Source: CAWDVR01 sp044869805
GTDB taxonomy: Bacteria; Acidobacteriota; Thermoanaerobaculia; Multivoradales; SZUA-115
Reading direction: 5' to 3'
DNA: 64,000 nt
Assembly (NCBI GenBank): GCA_044869805.1
Contig: JBIOXV010000149.1
Coordinates: 124,001-188,000 of the forward strand
Made by a program: the position numbers and the translations under genes
In this document: piece by piece, positions 32,070-41,130 of the stretch
Layout: every line of letters begins with the position of its first letter
Numbering within the stretch: position 1 is the first letter of the stretch
Notes under the pieces: model-generated
What the model saw: the letters and a program-made list of their open reading frames with translations, nothing else
What the model was told of the DNA's origin: nothing
Database searches by the model: none

Positions 32070-34519
32070 TCTGTTTCTCCTCGTGGTGCTGCGTTGTGCA
32101 GAACGGGTTCCAGGCTGCGGCTGCCCTCCTCGCCGCGGGAGCTCCGGCGCAGGTTGGTGAGCGAGCTTGGGCTCGTGGGAGGCCCTGCTCTGCGGGTGAA
32201 TCGGTCGAGGCCCGCGGCTGTCGACGAACCGTGGGGCTCGGGCCCGAGGTCAAAGCCGTTGACGGGGGTGGGATCGGCGGACGCGACGGGCTGGCCCCCG
32301 GCGCTCGCCTCGGCCGCGAGCTGCGCCGCGACGAGCTGCCGGTAGATGCCGGGGCGGGCGACCAGCTCGTCGTGGGTGCCGGCGTCGACGATCCGCCCCT
32401 GGTCGAGGACGTAGATGCGATCGGCGTGGCGGACCGTCGACAGGCGGTGGGCGGCGACCACGCGGGTGGCCCGCAGGCGCTCGAGGTTCGACTGGATCTT
32501 GCGCTCGGTAACGGTGTCGAGCGCGGACGTCGCCTCGTCGAGGATCAGCACCTTGGGCCGCCGCACCAGGGCGCGGGCGAGGGCGATGCGCTGCCGCTGC
32601 CCGCCGGAGAGCGAGGCGCCGCTGTCGGCGAGCACCGTCTCGTAACCCATCGGCAGGCCGGCGATCTCGTCGTCGATCTCCGCCAGCCGGGAGGCCTCGA
32701 CGACTCGCGAGCGCGCCAGCCCGGGGTCCGCCAGCGCGACGTTGGCGCGGATGCTGGTGCCGAAGAGGTAGGGCGTCTGGGGCACGTAGGCGAGCTGGCG
32801 GCGCAGCCATTGCCGGGGCAGCTCGGTGAGCGGCCTGCCATCGTAGGTGATGCGGCCGGAGGCCGGCGCCAGCAGGCCGGCAAGGAGGCCGGCGAGCGTC
32901 GACTTGCCAGATCCCGAGGCGCCGACCAGGGCGATGAATTGCCCGGGCTCGACGGTGATCGACACGCGGTCGATGGCCGGCGGCACCAGCGGCCCGTAGC
33001 GGAACGAGACCTCCTCGAGCGCCAGCCGGCCGCGGAAGGAGGCCGGGGCCTGGCGGTCCTGGCCCTGTGGCTCACGCTCGGTCGACAGTACGTCGTCCAG
33101 GCGTTCGAGGTAGCTGCCGAGGAGCTGGAACTGCGTGGCGGCGCCGACCAGGGTAGAGAGCGGCGCCAGGAAGCCGCCGGCGAGCGCGGCGAGCGCCAGC
33201 ATCCCTCCCAGCGTCAGGTCGCCGGCCATCACCCGCGTGCCGCCGTACAGCAGCACGGCGAGCGGCGAGAGCAGGGCCAGCGCCTCGAGCAGCGAGTTGA
33301 CCACGGCGTCGAGCCGGCCACGCTCGAGCGACACGTTGAGCTCGCGCACGAAGAGCCGCGACCAGGCGTCGAGCGCCTGCCCCTCGCCGCCGGCGGCCTT
33401 GATCGCCTCGATGCCGGCCAGGAGCTGCACCTGGTGGCTCTGCGTGGCGGCCTGGGCCTCGAGCGCCTGCGAGGTCAGCCGGTGGCGGCGCCTGACCACC
33501 CCCGCCAGTACCGCGATGCGGATCGCCGCCAGCCCTGCGACCAACAGGCCGAGCCGCCAGTCGGCGACCAGCAAGAGGGCGAGGTAGGAGACGACCATCA
33601 GGCCGTCGAGCGCCCCGGAGAGAACCGTCGAGGTCAAGATCTCGCGGATGGTGGCGTTCGACGCCAGCCGCATCAGCAGGTCGCCGGCCGAGCGCTGCTG
33701 GAAGTAGAGGTAGGGGAGGTGGACGAGGTGATCGAGGAATCCCGGCATGGTCTGGGCGTCGACCCGGGTGCGCAGCGCCAGCATCAGGTGGGCGCGGATC
33801 AGCGCCGCGGCGAGCGCGAACCCGGCCAGCGCCGCGGCGCCGGCGCTCATCAGCCCCAAGAGGCCGAGGTCGCCCCGCGGCAGCACGCGGTCCACCAGCG
33901 CGCCGGTCAGGAGCGGCACCGCCAAGGCCAGCACCTGCAGCAAGAAGGAGGTGACCAGGATGCGCGACAGCAGCCGCGGCTGGCCGAGCACCCGGCCGAG
34001 GTAGCGGCGCACCAGCGGCCGCCGCTCGCCGCCGGGCGCGAAGCCCTCGCCCGGCTCGAGCACCAGCGCCACGCCGGTCAGCGCGCGGTCGAGCTCCTGG
34101 CGCGAAACGAAGCGCCGGCCGTAGCCGGGATCGACGATCCAGGCGCCCCGCCGCTCCGCGCGCTCGAGCACCACGAAGTGGCCGAACTGCCAGTGCAGGA
34201 TCGCACCCGGCTCGAGGTGGGCGAGGTCCTCCGGGCCCAGAAGCTGGACGCCGCGGCCCTGGAGCCCGAAGTGGCGCGCCGCCTGGAGCAGGGTGGCGGC
34301 GTCCGTGCCGTGCCGGGTCCGGCCCGTGGCCTCGCGCACCTCGTCCAACGAGACCAGCTTGCCGTGGAGCGCGAGGGTCATCGCCAGGCAGGCCGGGCCG
34401 CAGTCGGCGGCCGCGCTCTGCGGCACGAAGGGAATGCGGCGGCGGGAGAGCGCACCCAGCGCCTGGAAGGCCGGCCACCGCCGGCCCGCCGCGGTGCGGG
34501 TGTCCGGGTCGTCAGCCAT
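32066..34519 (-). CDS. lanT: peptidase-containing ABC exporter (C39 domain, PCAT)
   Basis: The protein has 817 residues. The N-terminal C39 peptidase has Cys40 (AADCGPACLA), His114 (QFGHFVVLE) and Asp130 (WIVDPGYG), all intact, so it should cut after the GG of the precursor leader. Six transmembrane helices follow (about 165-450), then the nucleotide-binding domain with GASGSGKST, SLSGGQRQRIALARAL and VLILDEATSALD. The last 90 residues are an unusual Pro/Ser/Arg extension with no known motif. The stop overlaps the precursor start by 4 bases, and the start overlaps the HlyD-GAF stop by 8 bases. Confidence 0.95.
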   Translation of the reverse strand: MADDPDTRTAAGRRWPAFQALGALSRRRIPFVPQSAAADCGPACLAMTLALHGKLVSLDEVREATGRTRHGTDAATLLQAARHFGLQGRGVQLLGPEDLAHLEPGAILHWQFGHFVVLERAERRGAWIVDPGYGRRFVSRQELDRALTGVALVLEPGEGFAPGGERRPLVRRYLGRVLGQPRLLSRILVTSFLLQVLALAVPLLTGALVDRVLPRGDLGLLGLMSAGAAALAGFALAAALIRAHLMLALRTRVDAQTMPGFLDHLVHLPYLYFQQRSAGDLLMRLASNATIREILTSTVLSGALDGLMVVSYLALLLVADWRLGLLVAGLAAIRIAVLAGVVRRRHRLTSQALEAQAATQSHQVQLLAGIEAIKAAGGEGQALDAWSRLFVRELNVSLERGRLDAVVNSLLEALALLSPLAVLLYGGTRVMAGDLTLGGMLALAALAGGFLAPLSTLVGAATQFQLLGSYLERLDDVLSTEREPQGQDRQAPASFRGRLALEEVSFRYGPLVPPAIDRVSITVEPGQFIALVGASGSGKSTLAGLLAGLLAPASGRITYDGRPLTELPRQWLRRQLAYVPQTPYLFGTSIRANVALADPGLARSRVVEASRLAEIDDEIAGLPMGYETVLADSGASLSGGQRQRIALARALVRRPKVLILDEATSALDTVTERKIQSNLERLRATRVVAAHRLSTVRHADRIYVLDQGRIVDAGTHDELVARPGIYRQLVAAQLAAEASAGGQPVASADPTPVNGFDLGPEPHGSSTAAGLDRFTRRAGPPTSPSSLTNLRRSSRGEEGSRSLEPVLHNAAPRGETE

Positions 34520-36464
34520 CCTGGCCTCCGAGCGCCCGCAGGCCGGGGACGAGCGACAGCAGCAGCCGCTCGGAGCGGATGCGGACCTCGGCACGGCCCA
34601 GCATCCCGTCGCGATAGGGATACCTCTCGCCCGAGATGGTGAAGGTCTCCGCCGGCAGCCGTGCGGTCACCAGCGCCACCGGGCCGCCGAGCTCCACGGC
34701 GTCGCCGGCGTCGGGGCCGAGCAGCCGTCGCGCCTCGGCCGGCCCGGTGACCTCCTCGGCCACCGAGTCGAGGGTCAGCCACTGGTAGAGGAAGGGGTAG
34801 CCGGAGAGCTCGAGCCGCACCTTCATCCCCGGCCGGAGTTGCGGCAGGTATTGGCCCGGGATCAAGACCACCACGGAAGGCAGCTCGGCGCCGTCGACGA
34901 TCGACAGCACGGGCTGGCCCGGCGCGATGACCTGGCCCGGCACGGCGCGCAGGTCGCGCACTATGCCGGCCACCGGCGCCTTGAGCTCCCGGTCGGCGAG
35001 CTCGGCCGCGGCCAGGTCGCGCGCGGCGCGCAGCGCTCCGAGGTCGTCGGCGATCTCGCGATCCGACGGCGCCTGCAGCCGGAGGGCGAGCTTGCCCTCG
35101 AGCTCGCGGTTCAGGCGCTCGAGCCGCGCGCTCTCGCCGGCATGGTGGAGCGTCAGCAGGGTGCGGCCGGGCTCGACCCGAGTGCCCGGCGCCACGGCGA
35201 TCGACGACACCACCCCGGCCGCCAGCGCCGTGACCTCGACCCGGTTGCCGGCGCGCACCACGGCGGCGCCGGCGGCGTGCTCCGGAAGGCGCACCAGGGC
35301 CAGGGCCCCAACGCTGGCGGCGAGCAGCCAGAGGAGCAGCCAGTAGACCCCGCGGGTCCAGGCCGGGGTGAGCCGCAACGGCTCGGAGGCCGCCCCGGAG
35401 GGCGCCTCGAGCTCGGAGAGAGCGCGCTCCCGGAACGGGCCACGCTCGGCGACCTGCTTGGCGTGCGGGGCCGCCTGAGCCCAGGCCGCGAGAAAGGGCG
35501 CGGCGTGAAGCGCCAGTCGATCGAGAGCCGCGATGTCGGCGCCCGCGAACTGCTCGCGCGAGGCCGGGCGGAGCGCCACCAGCACGGCCACCGGCTCGCC
35601 ATCGGGATCGCGGACCGGGACGGCGAGATAGCGGTCGTCGCGAGCACCCTCCGGGGCGTCGAGGTCGGGCTCGAAGCGGTGGTCCTCGCCGACCCGGGGG
35701 AGGCAGAGGGGCCGGCCGGTGCGCAGCACGAAGCTCGCCAGGCCGACGGCCGGGCTGTGCGCCGAGGGGGCCTCCCCGTCCGGGCCCGGGGACCACAGCG
35801 CCCGCTCTTCGCCGTCGAACAGCAGGCAACGGCCTCGCTCGGCTCCGCTGGCGGCGGCGGCGGCCGCGGAGAGGATCTCCGAAGCCTCGGCGGCGCTCTG
35901 CGCCAGGGCGAGCCGCCGCAGGGTGGCGGGCTCGACCGGGAAAGGGATGGCCGCTCGGGCCGCGGCACGCTGCGCGGGCGCGTCCCGGCCTCGGCGCAGC
36001 TCCGCGACCGCGGCCTCGAGCAGGGCGACGATCTCGGCGGCGGGCAACGGGCCGCTCGCCACGTAGAAAAGTCGGTCCTCGTCGAGCAGCTCCTGAAACC
36101 CACCGGCGCCTTCGCTCGGATTGACGACCAGCGCGAGGTGGGCGGGGCGAGGGTCTCGTTCGTCGAGTATCTGGAGGGCCGAAGCCACGAGATCCGGCGA
36201 GGAGCCGTGACCGAAGCAGAGGATGACGGGGCGAGGGTCGTGGAGGTGGGCGGTGAGCTCGGTGGCGAGGGCCGGGGAGACGGCGAGGCCGCGCCCGGCG
36301 AGCGCCTCCGCGAGCGCGCCGCCGGGACATTCCCCGCCGATCCACAGCACCCGCGCGAGCTCCGGCCGGGCAAGCTCTGCCGGCGTCTCGGCCCCTGGCA
36401 GCGGAGCGAGGAGGGTCGCCGGCGTCCGTGGTAGGTTCGCTGCCGCTGAGGCCTTGTGATGCAA
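34512..36464 (-). CDS. HlyD-type adaptor with N-terminal GAF sensor region
   Basis: The start is TTG at 36464 with a weak CAGGG upstream, so it is uncertain. The protein has 650 residues. Residues 35-150 (ARVLWIGGECPG, then AHLALVVNPSEGAGGF) look like a degenerate receiver domain without the acidic pocket. A GAF domain follows at about 170-330 (GRCLLFDGEERALWS, then YLAVPVRDPDGEPVAVLVAL). One membrane helix lies near 355-380, and the rest is a periplasmic HlyD adaptor (VVRAGNRVEVTALAAGVVSS, ELKAPVAGIVRDLRAVPGQ). It is the first gene of the lanthipeptide operon and would link the exporter to the outer membrane; the cytoplasmic sensor region is odd. Confidence 0.85.
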   Translation of the reverse strand: MHHKASAAANLPRTPATLLAPLPGAETPAELARPELARVLWIGGECPGGALAEALAGRGLAVSPALATELTAHLHDPRPVILCFGHGSSPDLVASALQILDERDPRPAHLALVVNPSEGAGGFQELLDEDRLFYVASGPLPAAEIVALLEAAVAELRRGRDAPAQRAAARAAIPFPVEPATLRRLALAQSAAEASEILSAAAAAASGAERGRCLLFDGEERALWSPGPDGEAPSAHSPAVGLASFVLRTGRPLCLPRVGEDHRFEPDLDAPEGARDDRYLAVPVRDPDGEPVAVLVALRPASREQFAGADIAALDRLALHAAPFLAAWAQAAPHAKQVAERGPFRERALSELEAPSGAASEPLRLTPAWTRGVYWLLLWLLAASVGALALVRLPEHAAGAAVVRAGNRVEVTALAAGVVSSIAVAPGTRVEPGRTLLTLHHAGESARLERLNRELEGKLALRLQAPSDREIADDLGALRAARDLAAAELADRELKAPVAGIVRDLRAVPGQVIAPGQPVLSIVDGAELPSVVVLIPGQYLPQLRPGMKVRLELSGYPFLYQWLTLDSVAEEVTGPAEARRLLGPDAGDAVELGGPVALVTARLPAETFTISGERYPYRDGMLGRAEVRIRSERLLLSLVPGLRALGGQDG

Positions 36465-36544
36465 AGTGAAACCCTGAAATCGAAGTCCTGAGAATCGATG
36501 TGAGAGAAGAGTTCTGCTTGCGCTTTACCCGCGTTCAAGAGGAG

Positions 36545-37492
36545 ATGCGTCATTTGCCTCGCCAAATCCGTCACCGCTGCGCCGTCTTTCTTCTGCTGGT
36601 CTCCTGCGGAGAGCCGGCGCGGCAGGCGGCCGGGCCGGCCGAGGGCGCCGTCGCCGCACCGGCTTCCGTGGCTCAGCCGGCGCCCGAGCCCACGTCCACC
36701 GGTGGTCCGATCCCGACGCCTGCACCCTTCGTAGGGGTGATCGTGGCGGCCGAGACGGTCGAGGTTTCCTCCGAGGTGGCGGGCCGGGTACGCTCGGTGG
36801 CGGTGCGGCCCGGCGAGCGGGTGGGAGCGGGAGCCGAGCTGGCGCGCATCGAGGCGCCGGACCTCGATGCGCGGCTGGCGAGCGCCGAGGCCGGGGTACG
36901 GGAAGCCGAGGCCGAGGCGTTGCGGGCCGAGACCGACCTACGGTCGGCCGAGGAGCGCGCCGAGCGCGTGCTGGCGGTGCCCGACCTCTTCTCGGCCGAG
37001 GACCGCTCGCGCGCCGTCGCGGCCCGCGACGGTGCGCGGAGCGCGCTCGAGGCCGCACGGGCGCGCACCGCCCAGGCCGAGGCGGCGCGCCGGGAGCTCG
37101 AAGGCCTGGCGCAGCGCAGGGTGCTGCGGGCGCCCTTCGCGGGCTCGGTCACGGCGCGGCTCGCCGACCCGGGGGCGCTGGTCACCGCCGGCCAGCCGGT
37201 CCTGCGCCTCTCCGCCAGCGACCGTCACTTGCTGCGTTTCGCGGTGCCGCCGGCCGAGGCTGCGAGCTGGGCCGCCGGGCGCTGCATCACGGGCCATGTC
37301 GAGGCCTCCGGCCAGCGCTTCGAGGCCACCGTGGCGCGGGTCGCCGGAGAGGTCGATCCACCTTCCCAGATGGTGTTCGTGGAGGCCGACCTCGCCACCG
37401 GCACGGCGGCGCAGGAGGGCCTGCGCGACGGCCTGATCGTGCGCGTGGAGCCGTGCGCGGCGGGCGGGGCGACCGGGAACTCCTCACTCTAG
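36545..37492 (+). CDS. lipoprotein adaptor of the HlyD/RND type
   Basis: The protein has 315 residues from the ATG at 36545; a GTG at 36500 is an alternative. The signal peptide ends in a lipobox (LLLVSC, then GEP), so it should be anchored to a membrane. After a Pro/Ala-rich linker the barrel-sandwich halves flank a coiled-coil hairpin: VSSEVAGRVRSVAVRPGERV, the helical part about residues 115-200, then VLRAPFAGSVTARLADPGAL. It is divergent from the lanthipeptide operon with about 80 bases between. No pump gene accompanies it, so it might serve the lanthipeptide exporter or work elsewhere. Confidence 0.82.
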   Translation: MRHLPRQIRHRCAVFLLLVSCGEPARQAAGPAEGAVAAPASVAQPAPEPTSTGGPIPTPAPFVGVIVAAETVEVSSEVAGRVRSVAVRPGERVGAGAELARIEAPDLDARLASAEAGVREAEAEALRAETDLRSAEERAERVLAVPDLFSAEDRSRAVAARDGARSALEAARARTAQAEAARRELEGLAQRRVLRAPFAGSVTARLADPGALVTAGQPVLRLSASDRHLLRFAVPPAEAASWAAGRCITGHVEASGQRFEATVARVAGEVDPPSQMVFVEADLATGTAAQEGLRDGLIVRVEPCAAGGATGNSSL

Positions 37493-37517
37493 CCCCTTCC
37501 TCCGACTCCCGTCGTAG

Positions 37518-37540
37518 ATCCGCCGACCGGCGGATATAAT
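37518..37540 (+). promoter_or_regulatory. candidate promoter: palindrome directly before a TATAAT box
   Basis: ATCCGCCG-AC-CGGCGGAT (37518-37535) runs into a perfect TATAAT at 37535-37540, 47 bases before the start of the beta-propeller gene. A -35 box at the right spacing (TCGTAG) is poor. The palindrome fills the spacer, where a bound repressor or activator would act. A consensus -10 box is rare in such GC-rich DNA, which supports a real promoter. Confidence 0.45.
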
Positions 37541-37586
37541 CGGTCCCGGTTCGCAGGTCCCACCTTAGCCGCAGGAGGATCGCCGT

Positions 37587-40500
37587 ATGCGCCCGCGCCG
37601 CGTCTGGCTCGCCGTTGCTTTCGCCGCCTCGTTCGTTCTCGTCCTCGCCGCTCCCGCTCTCCACGCCGCCAGGCCCAAGCCCAAGGAGGCACCGGCCGAC
37701 GCGCCCCTGGCCGATTCCAAGCCGGCGATCGACCCCGCGCTCTTCTCCTCGCTGGAGTGGCGGGAGGTGGGGCCCTACCGCGGTGGGCGCTCGGCGGCGG
37801 TGACCGGGGTGCCGGGGCAGCCCAACCTCTACTACTTCGGCTCGACCGGCGGCGGGGTGTGGAAGACGACGGACGGCGGCCTCTCCTGGAAGTGCGTCTC
37901 GGACGGCTTCTTCGGCGGCTCGATCGGCGCCGTGGCGGTCTCGGAGTGGGACCCCAATGTGATCTACGTCGGCACCGGCGAGAAGACGGTGCGCGGCAAC
38001 GTGTCGTCGGGCGACGGGATGTGGAAGTCGACCGACGCCGGCAAGACCTGGAAGCACGTCGGCCTCGCCGACTCGCGGCACATCCCGCGGGTGCGTATCC
38101 ACCCCAGGAACCCGGACCTGGTCTATGCCGCGGTGCTCGGCCATCTCTTCGGCCCCAACGAAGAGCGTGGCGTGTACCGCTCGCAGGACGGCGGCAAGAG
38201 CTGGCAGCGGGTGCTGTTCGCCAACCCCGACGCCGGCGCCGTGGACCTGGCGATGGACCCCACCAACCCGCGAGTGCTCTACGCCTCGACCTGGCGCGTG
38301 CGGCGCACGCCGTGGAGCCTGGAGAGCGGCGGCCCCGGCTCGGGCCTCTGGAAGTCGACCGACGGCGGCGACACCTGGGACGAGCTGACCGCCAACCCCG
38401 GCCTGCCCAAGGGCACGCTGGGCATCATCGGCATCACCGTCTCGCCCAGCAATCCCGAGAACCTCTACGCGATCGTCGAGGCCGAGCAGGGCGGGGTCTT
38501 CCGCTCGAAGGACGGCGGCAAGACCTGGGAGAAGACCAACGACAGCCGCGACCTGCGCCAGCGCGCCTGGTATTACAGCCGTATCTACGCCGACCCCAAG
38601 GACCAGGAGGCGGTGTACGTGCTCAACGTGCGCTTCCACCGCTCGAAGGACGGCGGCAAGACGTTCTCCAACAGCCGCACGCCCCACGGCGACAACCACG
38701 ATCTGTGGATCGCGCCCGAGGACCCGCTGCGCATGATCGAGTCGAACGACGGCGGCGCCAACGTGTCGACCGACGGCGGCAAGACCTGGACGCCGCAGAG
38801 CAACCAGCCAACCTCGCAGATCTACCGGGTGTCGACCGACAACGCCTTCCCCTACCGCCTGCTCGGCGGCCAGCAGGACAACTCCGCGCTGCGCATCCGC
38901 TCCCGCTCGCTCGACGGCGGCGGCATCGGGGCCCGCGACTGGGACGTGACGGCGGGCGGCGAGAGCGGCCACGTGGTGGCCAAGCCGGACCAGCCGGACG
39001 TGGTCTACGGCGGCTCCTACGGCGGCTTTCTGGAGCGCCTCGACCACTCGACCGGCCAGTCGCGGCTGCTCAACGTGTGGCCGGACGATCCCATGGGCTG
39101 GGGCGCCGCCGAGCTCAAGTACCGCTTCCAGTGGAACTACCCGATCTTCTTCTCGCCGCACGACGCCAATACCCTCTACGCGGCCGGCAACGTGCTGTTC
39201 AGGAGCCGAGACGGCGGTGAGACCTGGGAGGCGGTCTCCGGCGACCTCACCCGCAACGACAAGTCGAAGCTCGGCCCCTCGGGCGGCCCGATCACCAAGG
39301 ACAACACCAGCGTCGAGTACTACTGCACGATCTTCGCGGCGCTCGAGTCGCCGCACGAGGCGGGAGTGCTGTGGGCGGGCTCGGACGACGGCCTGGTGCA
39401 CGTCTCCCGCGACGGCGGCAAGAGCTGGCAGAACGTCACCCCGCCCGGCCTGCCCGAGTGGTCGATGGTCAACTCGCTCGAGGCCGACCCCTTCGCGAAG
39501 AGCGGCCTCTACCTCGCGGCCACGCGCTACAAGCTCGACGACGACGCGCCCTACCTGTTCAAGACCACGGACTACGGCGCCACCTGGCAGCGCATCGACG
39601 GCGGCATCGACCGCACGCACGCGACGCGCGTGGTGCGCGCCGATCCCGGCCGGCGCGGCCTGCTCTACGCCGGCACCGAGCGCGGTGCCTACCTGTCCTT
39701 CGACGCCGGCGGGCACTGGCAGTCGCTGCAGCTCAACCTGCCCAAGGTGCCGGTGACCGACCTCGCGGTCAAGAACGGCGACCTCGTCGCCGCCACCCAG
39801 GGCCGCGGCTTCTGGGTCCTCGACGACCTCTCGGTGCTGCACCAGCTCGAGCCCGAGCTCGCCGCGCAGCCCGCGCACCTCTATCTGCCGCGGCCCGCCG
39901 ACCGTGCGCCGGCCTTCCTCATCGAAGAGCTGCGAGGCATGGGCAAGAATCCGTACCCCGGCGTGGTGCTGCACTACTACCTCGAGGAAGAGCTGGCCAA
40001 GCAACCAGCCAAGAAGGAGGGCGAAGGCCAGAAGAGCGAAGGCCAGGAGGGCAAGGCCAAGGAGGCCGGCGCCGAGAAAGCCGAGGCCCCCGCCTTCAAG
40101 CTCGAGATCCTCGACCAGCGCGGCGAGGTGATCCAGACCTTCACCCGCAAGCCCGATCCCGGCGAGGAAGAGAAGGAAGAGAGCGGGAGCTGGGGCTACT
40201 TCGAGGAGCCGGAGACCAAGCTGCTGACCGCCAAGCAAGGCGGCAACCGCGTGGCCTGGGACCTGCTCCTGCCCCCGGCCGAACGCTTCCCCGGCCTCGT
40301 CCTGTGGAACGACGCGCTCGAGGGCCCGCGGGTCGGGGCCGGCAAGTACCAGGCGCGCCTGACGGTGGGGGAGTGGAACTCGACTGTGCCCTTCGAGGTG
40401 GTGCCCGACCCGCGCTCGACCTCGACGCCGGCCGAGCGCCAGGCGCAGCTCGACTTCGCGCGCGGCGTGCGCGACAAGCTCTCGGAGGTGCACGGCGAGA

Positions 40501-40913
40501 TCCGCCGCGTGCGCGAGGTGCGCGGCCAGATCGAGGGGCTCGAGAAGCGCCTGGGCAAGGACGAGAAGGCCAAGCCGGTCGTCGAGGCCGGCGAGGCGCT
40601 GAAGAAGAAGCTCACGGCGATCGAGGAAGTGCTCTACCAGACCAAGAACAAGAGCGCCCAGGACCCGCTCAACTACCCGGTGCGCCTGAACGACAAGCTG
40701 GCCGGGCTGCTGGCCATGTCGGCGGTGGGTGACGGTGCGCCCACCGCCTCGATGGTGGCGGTGCGCGGCGAGCTCACGGCGGCGATCGACGCCGAGCTCG
40801 CCAAGCTGGCGGCGATCTGGAAGGACGACCTGCCGGCCTTCAACAGGCTGGCCCGCGAGGCCGAGGTGCCGGTCCTGGCCCTGCCGCCGGAGAAGGCGCC
40901 GGAGAAGAAATAG
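37587..40913 (+). CDS. secreted sortilin/VPS10-like beta-propeller protein
   Basis: The protein has 1108 residues; AGGAGGATCGCCGT precedes the ATG and a signal peptide covers residues 1-28. The main part (about 50-760) is built of BNR/Asp-box repeats (GGGVWKTTDGGLSW, GMWKSTDAGKTW, GVYRSQDGGKSW, GVFRSKDGGKTW and more), as in the VPS10/sortilin-like and xyloglucanase-like propellers abundant in Acidobacteriota. A Lys/Glu-rich low-complexity linker lies near 805-835, and a helical C-terminal domain of about 250 residues follows. Enzyme activity cannot be inferred. The gene has its own candidate promoter. Confidence 0.88.
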   Translation: MRPRRVWLAVAFAASFVLVLAAPALHAARPKPKEAPADAPLADSKPAIDPALFSSLEWREVGPYRGGRSAAVTGVPGQPNLYYFGSTGGGVWKTTDGGLSWKCVSDGFFGGSIGAVAVSEWDPNVIYVGTGEKTVRGNVSSGDGMWKSTDAGKTWKHVGLADSRHIPRVRIHPRNPDLVYAAVLGHLFGPNEERGVYRSQDGGKSWQRVLFANPDAGAVDLAMDPTNPRVLYASTWRVRRTPWSLESGGPGSGLWKSTDGGDTWDELTANPGLPKGTLGIIGITVSPSNPENLYAIVEAEQGGVFRSKDGGKTWEKTNDSRDLRQRAWYYSRIYADPKDQEAVYVLNVRFHRSKDGGKTFSNSRTPHGDNHDLWIAPEDPLRMIESNDGGANVSTDGGKTWTPQSNQPTSQIYRVSTDNAFPYRLLGGQQDNSALRIRSRSLDGGGIGARDWDVTAGGESGHVVAKPDQPDVVYGGSYGGFLERLDHSTGQSRLLNVWPDDPMGWGAAELKYRFQWNYPIFFSPHDANTLYAAGNVLFRSRDGGETWEAVSGDLTRNDKSKLGPSGGPITKDNTSVEYYCTIFAALESPHEAGVLWAGSDDGLVHVSRDGGKSWQNVTPPGLPEWSMVNSLEADPFAKSGLYLAATRYKLDDDAPYLFKTTDYGATWQRIDGGIDRTHATRVVRADPGRRGLLYAGTERGAYLSFDAGGHWQSLQLNLPKVPVTDLAVKNGDLVAATQGRGFWVLDDLSVLHQLEPELAAQPAHLYLPRPADRAPAFLIEELRGMGKNPYPGVVLHYYLEEELAKQPAKKEGEGQKSEGQEGKAKEAGAEKAEAPAFKLEILDQRGEVIQTFTRKPDPGEEEKEESGSWGYFEEPETKLLTAKQGGNRVAWDLLLPPAERFPGLVLWNDALEGPRVGAGKYQARLTVGEWNSTVPFEVVPDPRSTSTPAERQAQLDFARGVRDKLSEVHGEIRRVREVRGQIEGLEKRLGKDEKAKPVVEAGEALKKKLTAIEEVLYQTKNKSAQDPLNYPVRLNDKLAGLLAMSAVGDGAPTASMVAVRGELTAAIDAELAKLAAIWKDDLPAFNRLAREAEVPVLALPPEKAPEKK

Positions 40914-40930
40914 GTCACCGCCGTACGATC

Positions 40931-41037
40931 TGTAGGGGCAGACCTTGCGCCTGCCCTCTGGAGGGCGGCCACGAGGGCCGCATCTACAGGTAGGTCGCGT
41001 GCATCGGCGTAGGGGCAGGCCTCGTGCCTGCCCTACG
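40931..41037. repeat. GTAGGGGC-type interspersed palindromic repeats
   Basis: Two elements lie here. The first (40931-40988) begins TGTAGGGGCAGACC and ends GCATCTACA, with inner GGGCGGCCACGAGGGCCGC. The second (41008-41037) folds into GTAGGGGCAGGC-CTCGT-GCCTGCCCTAC with one bulged G. Similar elements occur after the next gene at 44167-44307. Such GTAGGGGC/GCCC elements are spread through many GC-rich genomes between genes, like REP sequences. Confidence 0.7.
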
Positions 41038-41130
41038 CCAGGGCGCCTCGGCGCCGTCACCTTCTCGCCGTCCCGGCGAGGAGGCTCCCGCTCACCTTGG
41101 GGTTAGGACCATCACCCCGAGGAGCCCACC

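Noticed and set aside
37287..41060. A 1257-residue minus-strand frame opposite the beta-propeller gene
   Set aside because: It is the antisense of the repeat-rich propeller gene, rich in Val/Gly/Arg/His, without any motif; the plus strand has SD, signal peptide and Asp-box repeats.
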